64,000 bases of DNA, taken from positions 310,001-374,000 of the forward strand of contig JAWNZC010000327.1 of NCBI GenBank assembly GCA_035771165.1, read 5' to 3'. This DNA comes from Paragorgia papillata. Its lineage: Eukaryota; Cnidaria; Anthozoa; Scleralcyonacea; Coralliidae. A model generated the notes under the pieces. It worked only from the letters and a program-made list of their open reading frames with translations, made no database searches and had not been told where the DNA came from. Of the stretch, positions 19,712 through 29,502 are shown one piece after another (position 1 is the first letter of the stretch; each line of letters opens with the position of its first letter). The position numbers and the translations under genes are program-made.

Positions 19712-22322
19712 TTATTTCATGATTGAGTCGGTTTTCTTTGATGTACCGCGGGCTGTATAATTATAACATACACAGCCCTATGAATACTAATTAGATAAGA
19801 AATGAAGAAAAAACTGGCAAGGGCGCTGCCCTTTATTAAGAATCAAAGATACAAGTACACCTTTGGCCCTGCATTAAAGTAAAACAAACGTTCAATTGCA
19901 CTCTTTAAAATAACAATAGAACTTTAGAATATTCATTAGCGTGGAACGACATTCAATAACGTTTTGGTCACATCAATAGCATTTATTACATACAGGGTGA
20001 ATCAAAAAAAACTGATGCCTTTCATATTCAAATTAGCCGCATAGCGGCTGTAATTTGACAGAAGTTCCCTAAATATCTCATGGGTATACGAAGCCGATAT
20101 CAAATAAGTGAACCCTAAATATCTCATGGGTATACGAAGCATATCAAATAAGTGAATATCAAATAAGTGAACCTTATTTGATATGCTTCGTATACCCATG
20201 AGATATTTAGGGTTCACTTATTTGATATGCTTCGTATACCCATGAGATATTTAGGGAACTTCTGTCAAATTACAACCGCTATGCGGCTAATTTGAATATG
20301 AAAGGCATCAGTTTTTTTTTATTCACCCTGTATACATGACAAATAGTCCTGTTCAAATCATTAACAAAATACCAATAGCCGACTTATACACATTCATTTA
20401 CAACAAAGGCGTATTTATTAAAGATCACACGTACGATCAATTAAGTGCGTCAGAGAAGCAAAGAATGCAAACTACACGTAATGCCAAAGGAGGTCCAGTG
20501 TCAGTATTAACTTATCGAACATGGCACATCATCACAGAAGGCAACGCATCAGTCAGGAAAATAGAGAACGTTTAGTGAGAGCCTTTGATGACCCCCGAAC
20601 AAGACTATGTATCTGTTGCCGATACCCTTGGCATCAACCGTTCGACAGCGAGGGGTATTGTTAGAAGATATATAGAGGAAGGACGTATGAACGAAAGAGC
20701 TCGTGGCGGGCGAAACCTTGTCAAAGTTGATGAAGAAATGAGGCGATGTATTGCGGCTATACTCGACGAGAATCCCGTTTTAACTCTGCATGCGATAAAC
20801 ATAACGCTGCGAGAAAGGTTGCCTCAAAAAGCCCCATGTTCATTCACGAACAATTGGCAAAATTTTAGACGGTATGTTATACACCATTAAACTGGTTCGT
20901 CGATGCCCTGCAACGAAACAGACCAGATGTAATCCAGAAGCATCGTCAGTATGCAGCCTGGTTTCTTGAAGAAGCTATTCGCAACCAGGTCGTATTTGTT
21001 GATGAATGCGGCTTCAATATATGGACGGCCAGAAGTCAAGGAAGAGCTCTACGAGGACAGAGAGCATATCGTCAGGTGGCTGGTCAAAAAGGAAACAACG
21101 TTACCATCACCCTTGCAGTTTAATCTACATTTGGGCTGGTACATCACTCTATGCACATCGGGGGCACAACTTCTCCCGGGTTTCAAGCATTCCTACAAGA
21201 GTGTGCAGAACATTTGCCTGAAAATGAAACGATCATTATTTTCGATGGTGCACCACCTCATCGCCCGGCACAAACTCCAGCAGAACATATTGAACTGCGA
21301 ATTCTTCCACCGTATTCTCCATTTTTAAATATAGTCGAAAATGCCATAAGTGCGTTAAAAGCTGCTATAAAGGCCGATATTTCACGACCCATCGTTCAAC
21401 AGCAGATGAATGACAGGCTAAGAGCACAACAAGACCACATTCCGTTGGGCGAATATAGGTAAAGAAAGAAAGAAACATCGCTACCATAACCGTATACGTA
21501 CCGAAGTGTAATGCGTGGTTCAGGCACATGCAAACCTATCTGCCCCGTTGCCTTAACGGCGAGTTTGTAGAAGGCTAATTTAAGACTCTAGGACTTTTCT
21601 CGCATTTCTGAATGAAAGTGTTTTCATGAATGTAATGTAGTTCATCTGTTGTATATTGATCGTACGTATGAGCTTTAATGAATACGCCTTTGTTGTAAAT
21701 GAATGTGTATAAGTGCTATTGGTATTTTGTTAATGGATTTGAACAGGACTATTTGTCATGCATATGTAATAAATGCTATTGATGTGACCAAAACGTTATT
21801 GAATGTCGTTTCGCCTAATGAATATTCTAACGTTCTATTGTTATTTTAAAGAGTGCAATTGAACGTTTGTTTTACTTTAATGCAGGGCCAAAGGTGTACA
21901 AGGAAGCTCTCATATATATTATATTTTTGTTTAGTCAGGTCACAGGCATTATAATCAATGATGGGAAATGGCATTCCGTGTGCTTCACCTGGTCCAGCCA
22001 AAATGGAGAATTCAAATGTTACCAAAATGGAACACTGATGTGTGAGGGAGTTGGGTTTTCAAGTGGTGAAACACTCAGAAGTGGAGGAAGATGGGTGATA
22101 GGGCAGGACCAGGATGACGTAGGAGGAGGTTTTCAACTCAAAGACGCGATGGAAGGAGAAATAACACAGGTTAATATCTGGAATAAAGTTCTTTCAGCAA
22201 ATGAAATTCAGGAGTTTTCGAAAAGTTGCCAGAAGAGGCTAGAAGGAAACGTAAAGTCTTGGAGTGATTTCACACCTGGTGTGAGAGGAGATGTAAAAAT
22301 AATAAAGAATCCACATTGCTGA
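13550..22322 (+). CDS. Pentraxin-domain protein gene (3 exons, complete CDS)
   Basis: Exons 13550..13868, 16074..16293 and 21935..22322 join in phase (1, then 2) to give 308 residues. Residues about 12-29 are a hydrophobic segment after a basic start (signal peptide or signal anchor), so the product is secretory or membrane-tethered. Residues 44-95 hold Cys44, 62, 76, 77 and 95 and a charged stretch. From about 107 to 308 is a pentraxin fold: SNGAPSMTSITVCFWVKT and LSYAVSEMENEF in exon 2; WHSVCFTWSS, GRWVIGQDQDDVGGGF and GEITQVNIWNKVLS in exon 3. Pentraxins are Ca-dependent lectin-like pattern-recognition proteins. The calcium loop QDQDD is present; the ME-NE pair replaces the usual D-N with E-N; the family signature H-x-C-x-[ST]-W has Ser in place of the His. 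The exact ligand is unknown. Both introns are packed with mobile DNA. Confidence 0.88.
13899..14037. repeat. Hairpin with Penelope-like terminal motif
   Basis: The arms AAGGTTTGAGTACTGCCG (13899 on) and CGGCAGTACTCAAACCTT (ending 14037) enclose a second pair built on GTTTCTAACGTTTC. On the - strand (13968..13935) it reads CTGACGA, then GGGC-UUUC-GCUC, then GAAACG, which resembles a hammerhead core but has one extra A and no closed stem III. It sits 31 bp inside intron 1. Confidence 0.6.
14273..14766. repeat. Foldback MITE, family G copy 1 (complete)
   Basis: The left arm AGGGCATATGACTCGAAAATT... is complementary over roughly 230 bases to the right arm ending ...TTTTCGAGTCATATGCCCTT. Shared landmarks of the family are ACATCTTTTGCAGTTTTTCG, GAGATATTCCAG and TTTGATATGCAAATG. 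Related copies are at 49935..51408, 52090..53185 and 63875..64000. Confidence 0.85.
14767..15203. other. Intron 1 DNA, no feature recognised
   Basis: AT-rich sequence within the pentraxin intron. GCAGTGCTTTATCAGATTTAAAACACT...GAGC near 15000 resembles the phrase at 12600..12690, so it is probably old repeat debris. Confidence 0.4.
15204..15545. repeat. Foldback element, TTTCCACTAGGCGAAAAAT arms
   Basis: GCTGGATTTCCACTAGGCGAAAAATGTCG at the left is mirrored by GGCATTTTTCGCCAAGTTTAAATCCAGC at the right. Internal direct repeats of GACAAAAGCAAAAAGT...CGCTCGAAAAATATCGCTTA precede their inverted counterpart. A related end occurs at 52826..52975. The 530 bp that follow, up to exon 2, hold nothing I recognise. 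Confidence 0.7.
16074..16293 (+). CDS. Pentraxin gene exon 2 (first half of pentraxin fold)
   Basis: Acceptor AAATTTTAG ends at 16073 and donor GTAAGG starts at 16294. The 220 bases take up phase 1 from exon 1 and leave phase 2, giving residues 107 to the first two bases of codon 180. The encoded strands include ITVCFWVKT and the first calcium-contact loop in SEMENEF. The exon has no ATG-initiated frame, so it is recognised from homology and splice phase. Confidence 0.82.
16530..16952. repeat. Pentanucleotide satellite CTGTA/CCGCA/CCGTA
   Basis: About 84 perfect 5-bp units in zones: CTGTA (about 4), CCGCA (about 11), CCGTA (about 50), then CTGTA again (about 16). It lies 237 bp after the donor of pentraxin exon 2. 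All frames on both strands are open because no unit phase makes a stop. Confidence 0.98.
16953..18443. other. Intron 2 DNA with one hairpin
   Basis: Mostly featureless AT-rich DNA. A hairpin at 17274..17366 pairs CCAATCTTTATGGGC with GCCCATAAAGATTGG, with an inner pair on CTACAATGGC/GCCATTGTA. GAAAATTCAAAAGAAAT at 17093 recurs at 18389 and 49255 and marks another repeat family. Confidence 0.5.
18444..18539. repeat. Hairpin, ACAGAACTGATT arms
   Basis: ACAGAACTGATTATCAATGTCTGTAAATG pairs imperfectly with CATTTACAGACACTGATATCAGTTCTGT. It is a short foldback with no coding content. Confidence 0.65.
18826..18906. repeat. TA/TG/TA microsatellite, left flank of the retrozyme
   Basis: TATATATG, then (TG)n with GCGCGC, then GGTATATATA up to the start of the 277-bp array. 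The same composite (TG run ending GTGTGTGGTATATA) follows the array at 19480..19550. Confidence 0.95.
18909..18966 (-). ncRNA. Hammerhead ribozyme, retrozyme unit 1
   Basis: On the - strand: outer stem I GUUC (18966..18963) with GAAC (18912..18909); internal loop CAAG/AUU; inner stem I CUACA (18958..18954) with UGUAG (18920..18916); core CUGAUGA (18953..18947); stem II GCUG-UUGUA-CAGC; GAA (18933..18931); stem III ACAC-C-GUGU; cut after C opposite 18921. Every conserved core base is present. Confidence 0.88.
19186..19243 (-). ncRNA. Hammerhead ribozyme, retrozyme unit 2
   Basis: Identical to the ribozyme at 18909..18966, shifted by exactly 277 bases, with its predicted cut between 19198 and 19197 on the - strand. 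Two sites exactly one unit apart define the monomer. Confidence 0.88.
19470..19712. repeat. TA/TG microsatellites around a near-perfect palindrome
   Basis: TA and TG runs flank a palindrome at about 19550..19646. Its arms begin ATTACTCACAATAAAACTTT and meet at AACATTTCAATGTT; TA runs lie on both outer sides. Confidence 0.9.
19713..19815. repeat. Repeat shared with 45355..45475 (inverted)
   Basis: TTTCATGATTGAGTCGGTTTTCTTTGA through GAAATGAAGAAAAAA is the reverse complement, with small changes, of the stretch ending 45475. AAAGAAAACCGAC also appears in the foldbacks at 27.4 and 63.0 kb, so all belong to one loose family. Confidence 0.65.
19993..20330. mobile_element. MITE nested in the left TIR
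   Basis: The ends CAGGGTGAATCAAAAA and AATTCACCCTG-type sequence are flanked by TA on both sides, and the right TIR of the host element shows the empty site. The interior is one long hairpin in which CTCATGGGTATACGAAGC and its complement occur twice each. A TA target and foldback form suggest a Tc1/mariner-type MITE. Confidence 0.85.
20521..21462 (+). pseudogene. IS630/Tc1-mariner transposase, frameshifted
   Basis: The likely start is ATG 20521. After about 25 codons a run of C near 20593 shifts the frame into the helix-turn-helix part (VADTLGINRSTARGIVRRY, GGRN). A gap and a frame change near 20890 lead to the first catalytic Asp region (VVFVDECGFNIWTARSQGRA, about 20990..21040). Another frame change after ITLAV leads to the second Asp (IIIFDGAPPH, about 21230) and the Glu (YSPFLNIVEN, about 21335). 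The stop is at 21460. Counted directly, 30 residues separate the second Asp from the Glu, fewer than the 34 typical of Tc1. Three breaks make it inactive. Confidence 0.85.
21935..22322 (+). CDS. Pentraxin gene exon 3 (second half of pentraxin fold)
   Basis: Acceptor TTTGTTTAG ends at 21934. Exon 3 supplies the last base of codon 180, then QVTGIIINDGKWHSVCF onward to the stop at 22320..22322. It contains the C-x-[ST]-W core, the second calcium loop GQDQDDVGGGF and the C-terminal NIWNKVLSANEI helix. An alternative AG four bases downstream would break the frame. Confidence 0.88.
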
Positions 22323-22418
22323 AAAGTTTTGCTTAACGCGCCAATTCAATTCATATTATTCACACTTCAAAAATCATAATTTACATGAAGTTAATTGAGG
22401 AAATAATGTTATAAGTAT

Positions 22419-22424
22419 AATAAA
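22419..22424 (+). terminator. Polyadenylation signal AATAAA of the pentraxin gene
   Basis: Canonical AATAAA 97 bases after the stop codon, followed by further A-rich sequence. It is the first such hexamer downstream. Confidence 0.6.
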
Positions 22425-22714
22425 GAGTAGAATGTGATAATAAAAAAGAATAATTAGACAATGAAGTGTGCGGTGGTAGAAGAGCACAGGCTTTCAAGCC
22501 AGCGACTAACCCAGAAACTGATAGAAACTAAGTAAATCCGGTGTCAGGCTATGAGTTTTATATTACTGATCCACTGTTGCTTTCTCCAATTTCATCCATG
22601 ATCAAATCTCTATTTAATCACAAAAAAATACAAGAAAACAACAGCTGAGTACAAGGACAATAACTATTATAATAGAACACATTTATTTAACAGTAAAATT
22701 GACCAGTGACGTGA

Positions 22715-22935
22715 ATATTTCGTAAACGAGTACGAGTGTTTTACCAGGGGTTACCGAAATAGGAGACGACAACGCAAATCTCGGCGCCGTAAACCGAGTA
22801 ATTTTCATTGTTCTCGAGTGTTTGTAACACACGAGAGAATCATGAAAATCACGAGGCTGCAGGCCGGGTGATTTTTTATTGTTTTCGAGTGTTTGTAACC
22901 CCTGGTAAAACACGAGACACACGAGTTGATGAAAT
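22715..22935. repeat. CACTCGAAAACAATAAAAAT repeat, copy 1
   Basis: Quasi-tandem units built on TTTCATTGTTCTCGAGTGTTTGTAAC, bounded by GAGTGTTTTACCAGGGG at one end and CCCCTGGTAAAACACGAG at the other. The same family, inverted, is at 50990..51295. Confidence 0.7.
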
Positions 22936-23400
22936 AGCTTCTCAACCGTCTATTACAGTAGAATTCGCGAGGGCAAATTAGAACATTTCTTGCATATTAG
23001 ATATCAGTGATCAATGGTGCATTTACATATATTATTAGATCAGAATACCGATGTCTTTAATTTAAGGCCATGTCCACATGCACGAGTATGCGTTTTCACA
23101 GCGTTTTTATATTGTTCTCGGTCCTCAGGGGAGCAGAAAACAATGGTCTTATTACCTGAAACAATATGAAAACGCTAGGAAAACGTATACGTGTGGATGG
23201 GGTCTGAGTTCAACGTTGTTCTGCCGCTTCTGCGTCTGTCTCATGTTGAATTTATAATTTTAAAATGTGGTAATAAACGGTTCTTTGTTTGTGCCATTTA
23301 TTATCTGATTTCTTAATTATGAATTCAGTTTGCGCGACCTTTTCCAGGTTTCAAAACTCGTGCAAATGACCAAATATATTCTCCTGATTGGCTAAATAGC
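22936..23400. repeat. Repeat shared with 50825..50990, with an embedded MITE
   Basis: GTTGAATTTATAA...GGTAATAAACGGTTCTTTG...TTATCTGATTTCTTAATTAT...GTTTCAAAACTC is the reverse complement of 50825..50945. Inside it, 23073..23205 is a small TIR element (GGCCATGTCCACATGCACG.../...CGTGTGGATGGGGTC), probably an independent insertion. Confidence 0.6.
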
Positions 23401-24253
23401 TCATGAATTATTAATGAGTTTGAGAAAATCTATATAAGGTTGTTATAACACTTTTTAAACTGCATATATACAAGCTTGGACAAAAGTAGTTGTAACACTC
23501 AATCCCCCTCCCAATTCAATGTTGCCGTTTGAAAGCTTGGGTTCTTTCAGGGCTTTTTCGGCCCAGACACCTCCACATTACTTTCTGTTCACGATTCATT
23601 CTTAGTTGGTTTTACAAAAAAATCAACGTGACAAAGGAAAAGATGTATAATTAATTACGACATCATCATGAACCAATGTTTGCAGACTTCGTTACAGACG
23701 GACACAGTTTTCGGCAACATTTATTCGCTCGGGCAAAGACACAACTATGTTCTTCCAAGATAGACTTAATGATGACGCGATTAATCGTAACATAATCTTC
23801 GAAAACTATAAGGTTTTAAAAATCGAGTTTCAGATACCTCATACCTTGCAGAATTTTGACAAACGAATTATTGAAAAAATGATCTCTTCTATGGGTAAAC
23901 GAATAACAAATATTAAAGAAAAAAAGGCGAAAAATTAAGTATCGACATGTAATAATCCTCATTAGATGATTGGAAATTTAAATATATATTAAATTTAAAT
24001 CTGAAATTTCTGTATTTCTTGTAATTTACACAATAATTAATAATCTGCACTATCCGCCAACGGTCTACCAATACTTTATAACAAATCAATATGCATACAG
24101 TTCTCTTTGAAATATTTGGTAGACCGCGGTGGATCATTGTATATGGTAAATAATTGCGCAAAGGAAACTAAAATAGCTGTTTATGAATACAGCTTGTTCG
24201 AATGCAGTTCTGTAAGAGGCTTAATAATATACATGACAAAATTACTACATCCC
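23401..24253. other. No gene recognised
   Basis: GGACAAAAGTAGTTGTAACACTCAATCCCC at 23478 recurs at 27502. A short 63-codon frame at 23747..23938 has no recognisable product. The rest is AT-rich. Confidence 0.4.
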
Positions 24254-25823
24254 GAGGTGAGGGCACAGAATAAGGATCAACCAGAAGTCCGACTCGCGGA
24301 AAAAAGTGTCCCATTATTTTTATGCGCATGCGCCAGTCGGCCATTTTGAAAGTAAGTGTCCACGGAAAATTAGCCTTCTCGTCCTTGCGACCCTCGGGCT
24401 CCTGTAATCAATTACTCTTGGCCGTCTTGTGACCTTTTAATTAACTTCATATTATTATCTATATATATAAATAATATTTAGTTAAGTAAATAAGTAATTT
24501 ACTTTAGAAAACGATTCTTTGGATATGAAATTCTTTGACCACGGGGTTATTAAAACTTCAGTACGCGGATACTACGGGTAAAACTCCGTGGCAAAAAAGT
24601 CCTGCACTCACGAAGCTGTCGGCATAATCCAGAATTGTATAAACTCCACATTTGTTTATAGAAGAAGATGGCTAAAATTTTCGGAACTACGCATTGTTGA
24701 AATACATCGGGTACGTATGTTGTTAGAAATTTTATAAGCTTTCATTCGGTATATATTTCAAATCGTAGTGTTACCTGTAACTTTTTAAAATGTTCAAAAT
24801 GTTCTCACCGTTGACCATAAAAGTTTTAATATTTTTTAATATGTTGAAAAGGTATGATCACTAATTTGCACCAAAAACGTTTTCAAACTTCAACTAGGAA
24901 TCTGCAAACTTTTCAACTCCTTTCATATTTGAATTAGCTTTTGTTTACGAAATATCTGAGGTTCATACCAGAAGTCTTTCTGAGGTTATAGCAAACACCA
25001 AAACAGCAAAAGGCAAAACAAACTTAAGAAATTCATCCATTTCAGACGGTCCAGACCAAAATAATGTTTTTTTATTCTTTAAAATACTTCCCGGCGAGAA
25101 AATTAAAAGTTCTGATATGAATGGCACTTCACAGTATCCTATGTTTAATATGTTGTTCAGGGTTGTGCGTTTTAGTATTTAAAAACAATATCCAAAATTC
25201 TACAACACTTGTGAGGAGTCCATTTCCCATCATATAATTCTTATTTTACGAACAATGGTGTGCACATTTTGAACATTTTAAAAAGTTACAGGTAACACTA
25301 AAGTTTGAACTATACACCGAATGAAAGCTTATAAAATTTCTAACAACATACGTACTCGATGTACTTCAAACAATGCGTAGTTCCGAAATTTTTTGCCATC
25401 TTTTTCTATAAACAAATGTGTCGGCATAATCGAGAAATGTAAAGCCCGCTTCATGAGTGCAGGACTTTTTTGCCACGGACTCTTACCCGTAGTATCTGCG
25501 TACTGAAGTTTTAATAACCTTGTGGTCAAAGAATTTTATTTCCAAAGAACCATTTTCTAAAGTAAATTACTTATTTACTTAACTAAATATTATTTATATA
25601 TATATATAACAATATAAATTTAATTAAAAGGTCACAAGAAGGCCAAGAGTAATTGAATACGGGAGCCCGAGGGTCGCAAGGACGAGAGGGCTAATTTCCC
25701 GGTGGCACTTACTTTCAAAATGGCGCCGGGATCGCAGGCCGACATTTCGCGAGGACGCTTACATCAAAGGTGCCGACGCTGAGTTGGACTTCTGGTTGAT
25801 CCTTATTCTGTGGTGAGGGTGCT
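24254..25823. repeat. Large inverted-repeat element, about 550-bp arms
   Basis: The left arm from CGAGGTGAGGGCACAGAATAAGG to about 24800 is mirrored by the right arm from about 25245 to CCTTATTCTGTGGTGAGGGTGC. The two arms include TTAAAACTTCAGTACGC, GTGCAGGACTTTTTTGCC and ATGAAAGCTTATAAAATTTC. The roughly 440-bp centre has no convincing frame. Its outer right edge (GAGGGTGCTAATCTCGACA) recurs near 48890, so the family has other members. Confidence 0.8.
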
Positions 25824-25897
25824 AATCTCGACACGCGTGGAACCCACATACACGCGAGTTTGAAAAGCCATGCGAAATAATTTAATTGAACAAAAAT

Positions 25898-26168
<271 letters not shown>

Positions 26169-27099
26169 GTGGACTTCGGTTCTGTGCTTCGGTCCACTTG
26201 CGCGGTTAGGATTGTTTGGCACTGGTAACAATGAAGCAAATCAAAGTCGAAAAAGACTTGGGAAAACAGCTTTTTCGAATTGTGAATAATATAATAACTG
26301 TTAAAATACATCGCTTTCAAAGGAACATAGACGTAATCAACTTTTACGTATATAAAAGAAGAACAACAATGTATTGAATTAAAGGAAACCGTCAACTCGA
26401 AATGGGGAAAAACAATACTGAAGAAAAGCCGACAAAGTAAAAGACCGAAAAGTTAAGTTAAAACATAGAGCAGCCGCTTTCAGACTCAGTAATGACAAAC
26501 ATTTAGTAGCAACCAGTATAGGTTTCCGTGTTTATATCCTGTCACTGTTTATAATGCTATTTTTGTTGGATGTTTTTGCTTACCCGTTGTATTCTTTGCT
26601 TTTAGCTGCTGATTGTCGTCTTATATTGTTTTATAAAATAACTTTCTTATGTTAAACCATTGATGCATGGTGTTTGTTTATAGTTTGTTTATAATTTGAA
26701 ATAAAAGATAGGAAGAGAAGTAATTTTTGGTCTGTAAAATGTACAAAAGCTGAGAACAGTTACAACATTTGAGAATGTTTTTGTACTATATCTCTGACAA
26801 TTGAGATTTGAACAGCCAGAGATTTGATACTTCAGCAAAAAAGTATATTAATTTCAGCCTGCATCGCCTGCATGCTGTTTTTGTAAACATGGAAAAAGAA
26901 AACGTACAGATTTAATACGAAATTTTACAGAACTTTTTATATCTTCTTCAGCAGCCAGGTGGCAACGTCACTGGTTGTCATGCGAAGACAGTCTAGCTCG
27001 AACCCACTCAAATCCTGGCAGATTTTCATCGAAATTATTTTTGCCTAATGTTATCCGAAAGTTTTTCGGTCGTTTTCCCTTTGTTTTTCAGTACTTTTT
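26169..27099. other. No gene recognised
   Basis: No open frame longer than about 60 codons outside the repeat edge and no recognisable domain. It probably contains old repeat debris. Confidence 0.45.
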
Positions 27100-27480
27100 T
27101 TAAAAGATTAAAATAAACAGTTTTCAATTTTCCCTCATCAACATGCACGGGAAAATTAGATGCAACTTCTCTGATCAACCGTGTAAATTTCGTTCCTGTC
27201 GGTAAGATTCTCAAAGTTTTCCTCGGCGATCATAATATTATAAACTAATAACATGACTTTTCGGGAAATTAGCGATCCGAGGACTTTTACAAATCGTCCC
27301 GAGGCAAAGGGGAAATTTAATCGCTAATTTCCCTCAAGTCATGTTATTACTTATAATAACTGATCCCCTGGCTTTATATATATAATCCCTATGAATTTAT
27401 AATGAGGGATTTATGGGATATAAATCCCTCCAAAAAACAAAGAAAACCGACTTGATCGTGTTTCAATATAAATTTAAAAA
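27100..27480. repeat. Foldback with AACATGACTT arms, copy 1
   Basis: TAATAACATGACTTTTCGGGAAATTAGCGAT pairs with CGCTAATTTCCCTCAAGTCATGTTATTA. The outer part TTTTCCCTCATCAACATGCACGGG and the tail AAACAAAGAAAACCGACTTGATCGTG are shared with the inverted copy at 63005..63420. Confidence 0.8.
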
Positions 27481-27496
27481 ATTGGTCCGCAGACAA

Positions 27497-27640
27497 TCTC
27501 GGACAAAAGTAGTTGTAACACTCAATCCCCCACCCCCCGTTTGAAAGCTTGCACCAACAATGATTGGCGGCATGGGAGCAACGGGGCTGTTACAACATTG
27601 ATTTGGGGAGCGGGGGGTGTTACAACATTATTGTCCAAGA
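27497..27640. repeat. GTTGTAACACTCAATCCCC repeat
   Basis: Shares GGACAAAAGTAGTTGTAACACTCAATCCCC and GTTTGAAAGCTTG with 23478..23560. It is followed by an imperfect inverted counterpart (GGGGGTGTTACAACATTATTGTCC). Confidence 0.65.
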
Positions 27641-28064
27641 CTATAGCCCTTCTCGTGTAAACACGAGTGAAAATCATATCGCCAAAGCGGGCTACAACCC
27701 TGGACAAAAGTCCTTGGGACACCATGAAAAGATCGTCAAAAAGGCAAAGGATCCCAACAATTTTGTTCAGGATTGTCTGAATTGAAAATGACAAATTCTT
27801 AAATTTTCAATTAAACACAGTCTTTTAAAAGCTTTGTGGCCACGAGGGGATATGTGATTAATGAATAAATACATATCCCCGAGGGGCCTCAAAATAACGT
27901 GCTTAATTTTCACATGGGCGAGGTTGACAGGAGTCACAATAGAAAAGAAATATTGAGGGGAATATTAGAGGGGGGTATTAATCTTATATTGTTTTGCTAT
28001 TGTTATCAGGGGTTATTGAATATATTCCCCGAAAAGAATAAAGGAAACCATAGCTCGTCTTAGC

Positions 28065-28270
28065 CTGGTACCCTGGCCCAATTTCAAAAGAAATATGGGC
28101 CAGGTAACCACTAATTTCATTCTCGCGTCATCAGGGCCAAATCCACTTATGACGATTGCAATTTCACTCATAGCCACTAAAAACGCGTGAAATTTTAACC
28201 AATAGGAAAGCAGAAGTCTTTAGTGGTTACCTGGCCCATATTCTTTGATTGGGCCAGGGTACCAGGCTAG
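28065..28270. repeat. Foldback, CTGGTACCCTGGCCC arms
   Basis: TAGCCTGGTACCCTGGCCCAA at the left and TTGGGCCAGGGTACCAGGCTA at the right are perfect complements. The inner arms ATGGGCCAGGTAACCACTAA/TTAGTGGTTACCTGGCCCAT are also complementary. It is a non-coding MITE. Confidence 0.88.
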
Positions 28271-28363
28271 TCAGCAACCTCATTTGTAGGGAGCTGGGCC
28301 AAGATGGCTATCTCAGCCTCTGATTGGTCAAGAGCTTATGGCGTAAATCAGACGGGTTGATTC

Positions 28364-29320
28364 AACCTCGTCCCCAGGGCCATTTGTAGGGGCTGGGCCA
28401 AGATGGCGGCCAAAAACAAAATGGCGGGAACAAATAGCCCTGGTACAGGCTGCGAAAAATGCGCCATCTCATGGCGCATTTTTGACTCGGACCCAGTCTT
28501 CACTAAGTTTATTGCGCCTAGTCAGGCTCAATTTTTTCTGAATATTTAGTTCAGCTTGACTGACCCAAACTGAAAACAATCAAAACATTCATTTCCAAAT
28601 ACATTGTCGAATTATTAAAATAAATACACTTTTAATAAATATCTGTAAATGCTTATTATTTATCATTTGCTTCACCGTTGTACCAAATTCGCAAGAAACT
28701 GGATTGCCGTTGTCTGGCCGGGCCGCCTTGTTTTCGTGAGTTTTCGGTGGATTCAATCAGCGTTTTGAAAAACATTTAGGCTTCGTTTAGTCGAGAATTC
28801 TTCTTTGAAAAAAGCCTGCTTCTCAATGGCCAAACACGTAAATTCTGCCCTGTGGTGTACTTTCCTTTCGCAGCCAAAATACTTTTTGACTTTCTTCACA
28901 AAGTCTTTCTCCCGGTTTAGAAAACACACTGAATTGCCGTCTCATGGACTTCGTTGTATGGCAGGCAGGGCACAGAGACGACACGACTCACCATTGCATA
29001 TTCTTCCGACATTTTTACGGGTGTTTCGCCAGTTTTCCTCACATTTTCATTCATTTTGAAGTTGCTTTTCAGTTAACAGCCGGCAATTCTGGTATAAACA
29101 CTTATTTAATATATTTGAGCCCTAAAAACAAATGCCCGCGAGTTAGCCTGCCGCCCTCCTTGTTTCCACCAATCAGAATACCTAAAACATCCAATGTTAT
29201 CTCGACCAATCAGATGTGGTGATAGCTCAGCCTGTACCAGGGCTATTTGTTCCCGCCATTTTGTTTTTGGCCGCCATCTTGGCCCAGCCCCTACAAATGG
29301 CCCTGGGGACGAGGTTGGGG
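28364..29320. repeat. TIR element, GGGCTGGGCCAAGATGGCGG ends
   Basis: The left end (CAACCTCGTCCCCAGGGCC... to ATAGCCCTGGTACAGGCTG) is complementary to the right end (CAGCCTGTACCAGGGCTATT... to GGGGACGAGGTTG) over about 100 bases. The roughly 750-bp interior has only short unconvincing frames. It is a non-autonomous element carrying several YY1-like sites. Confidence 0.85.
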
Positions 29321-29502
29321 TTGATTTTGTTTTTTTGTTTTTTTTAAATTGTATTTTGACCTTGTCGGTTGTTCCTGCACACGGCACGGGAAATTAGATT
29401 TTAAACCATGCAATAATTAGGTGTAATTAGGTATAATTACTGTGTAAAGAACTGAGTTCTAGTTAATAAAATGCGCAATATACTGCGCATTTTGAGCTGG
29501 CC

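Larger units (their letters stand above)
19858..21896 (+). mobile_element. Tc1/mariner-like element with about 230-bp TIRs
   Basis: TA flanks (19856..19857 and 21897..21898) enclose inverted ends CACCTTTGGCCCTGCATT.../...AATGCAGGGCCAAAGGTG. The right TIR (about 21658..21896) matches the left TIR once the 338-bp MITE at 19993..20330 is removed. A broken IS630/Tc1-type transposase lies between the TIRs. It ends 36 bp before the splice acceptor of pentraxin exon 3. Confidence 0.88.

Noticed and set aside
28805..29222. Overlapping frames as a transposase of the 28364..29320 element
   Set aside because: No catalytic or DNA-binding motif; composition and overlap suggest chance.
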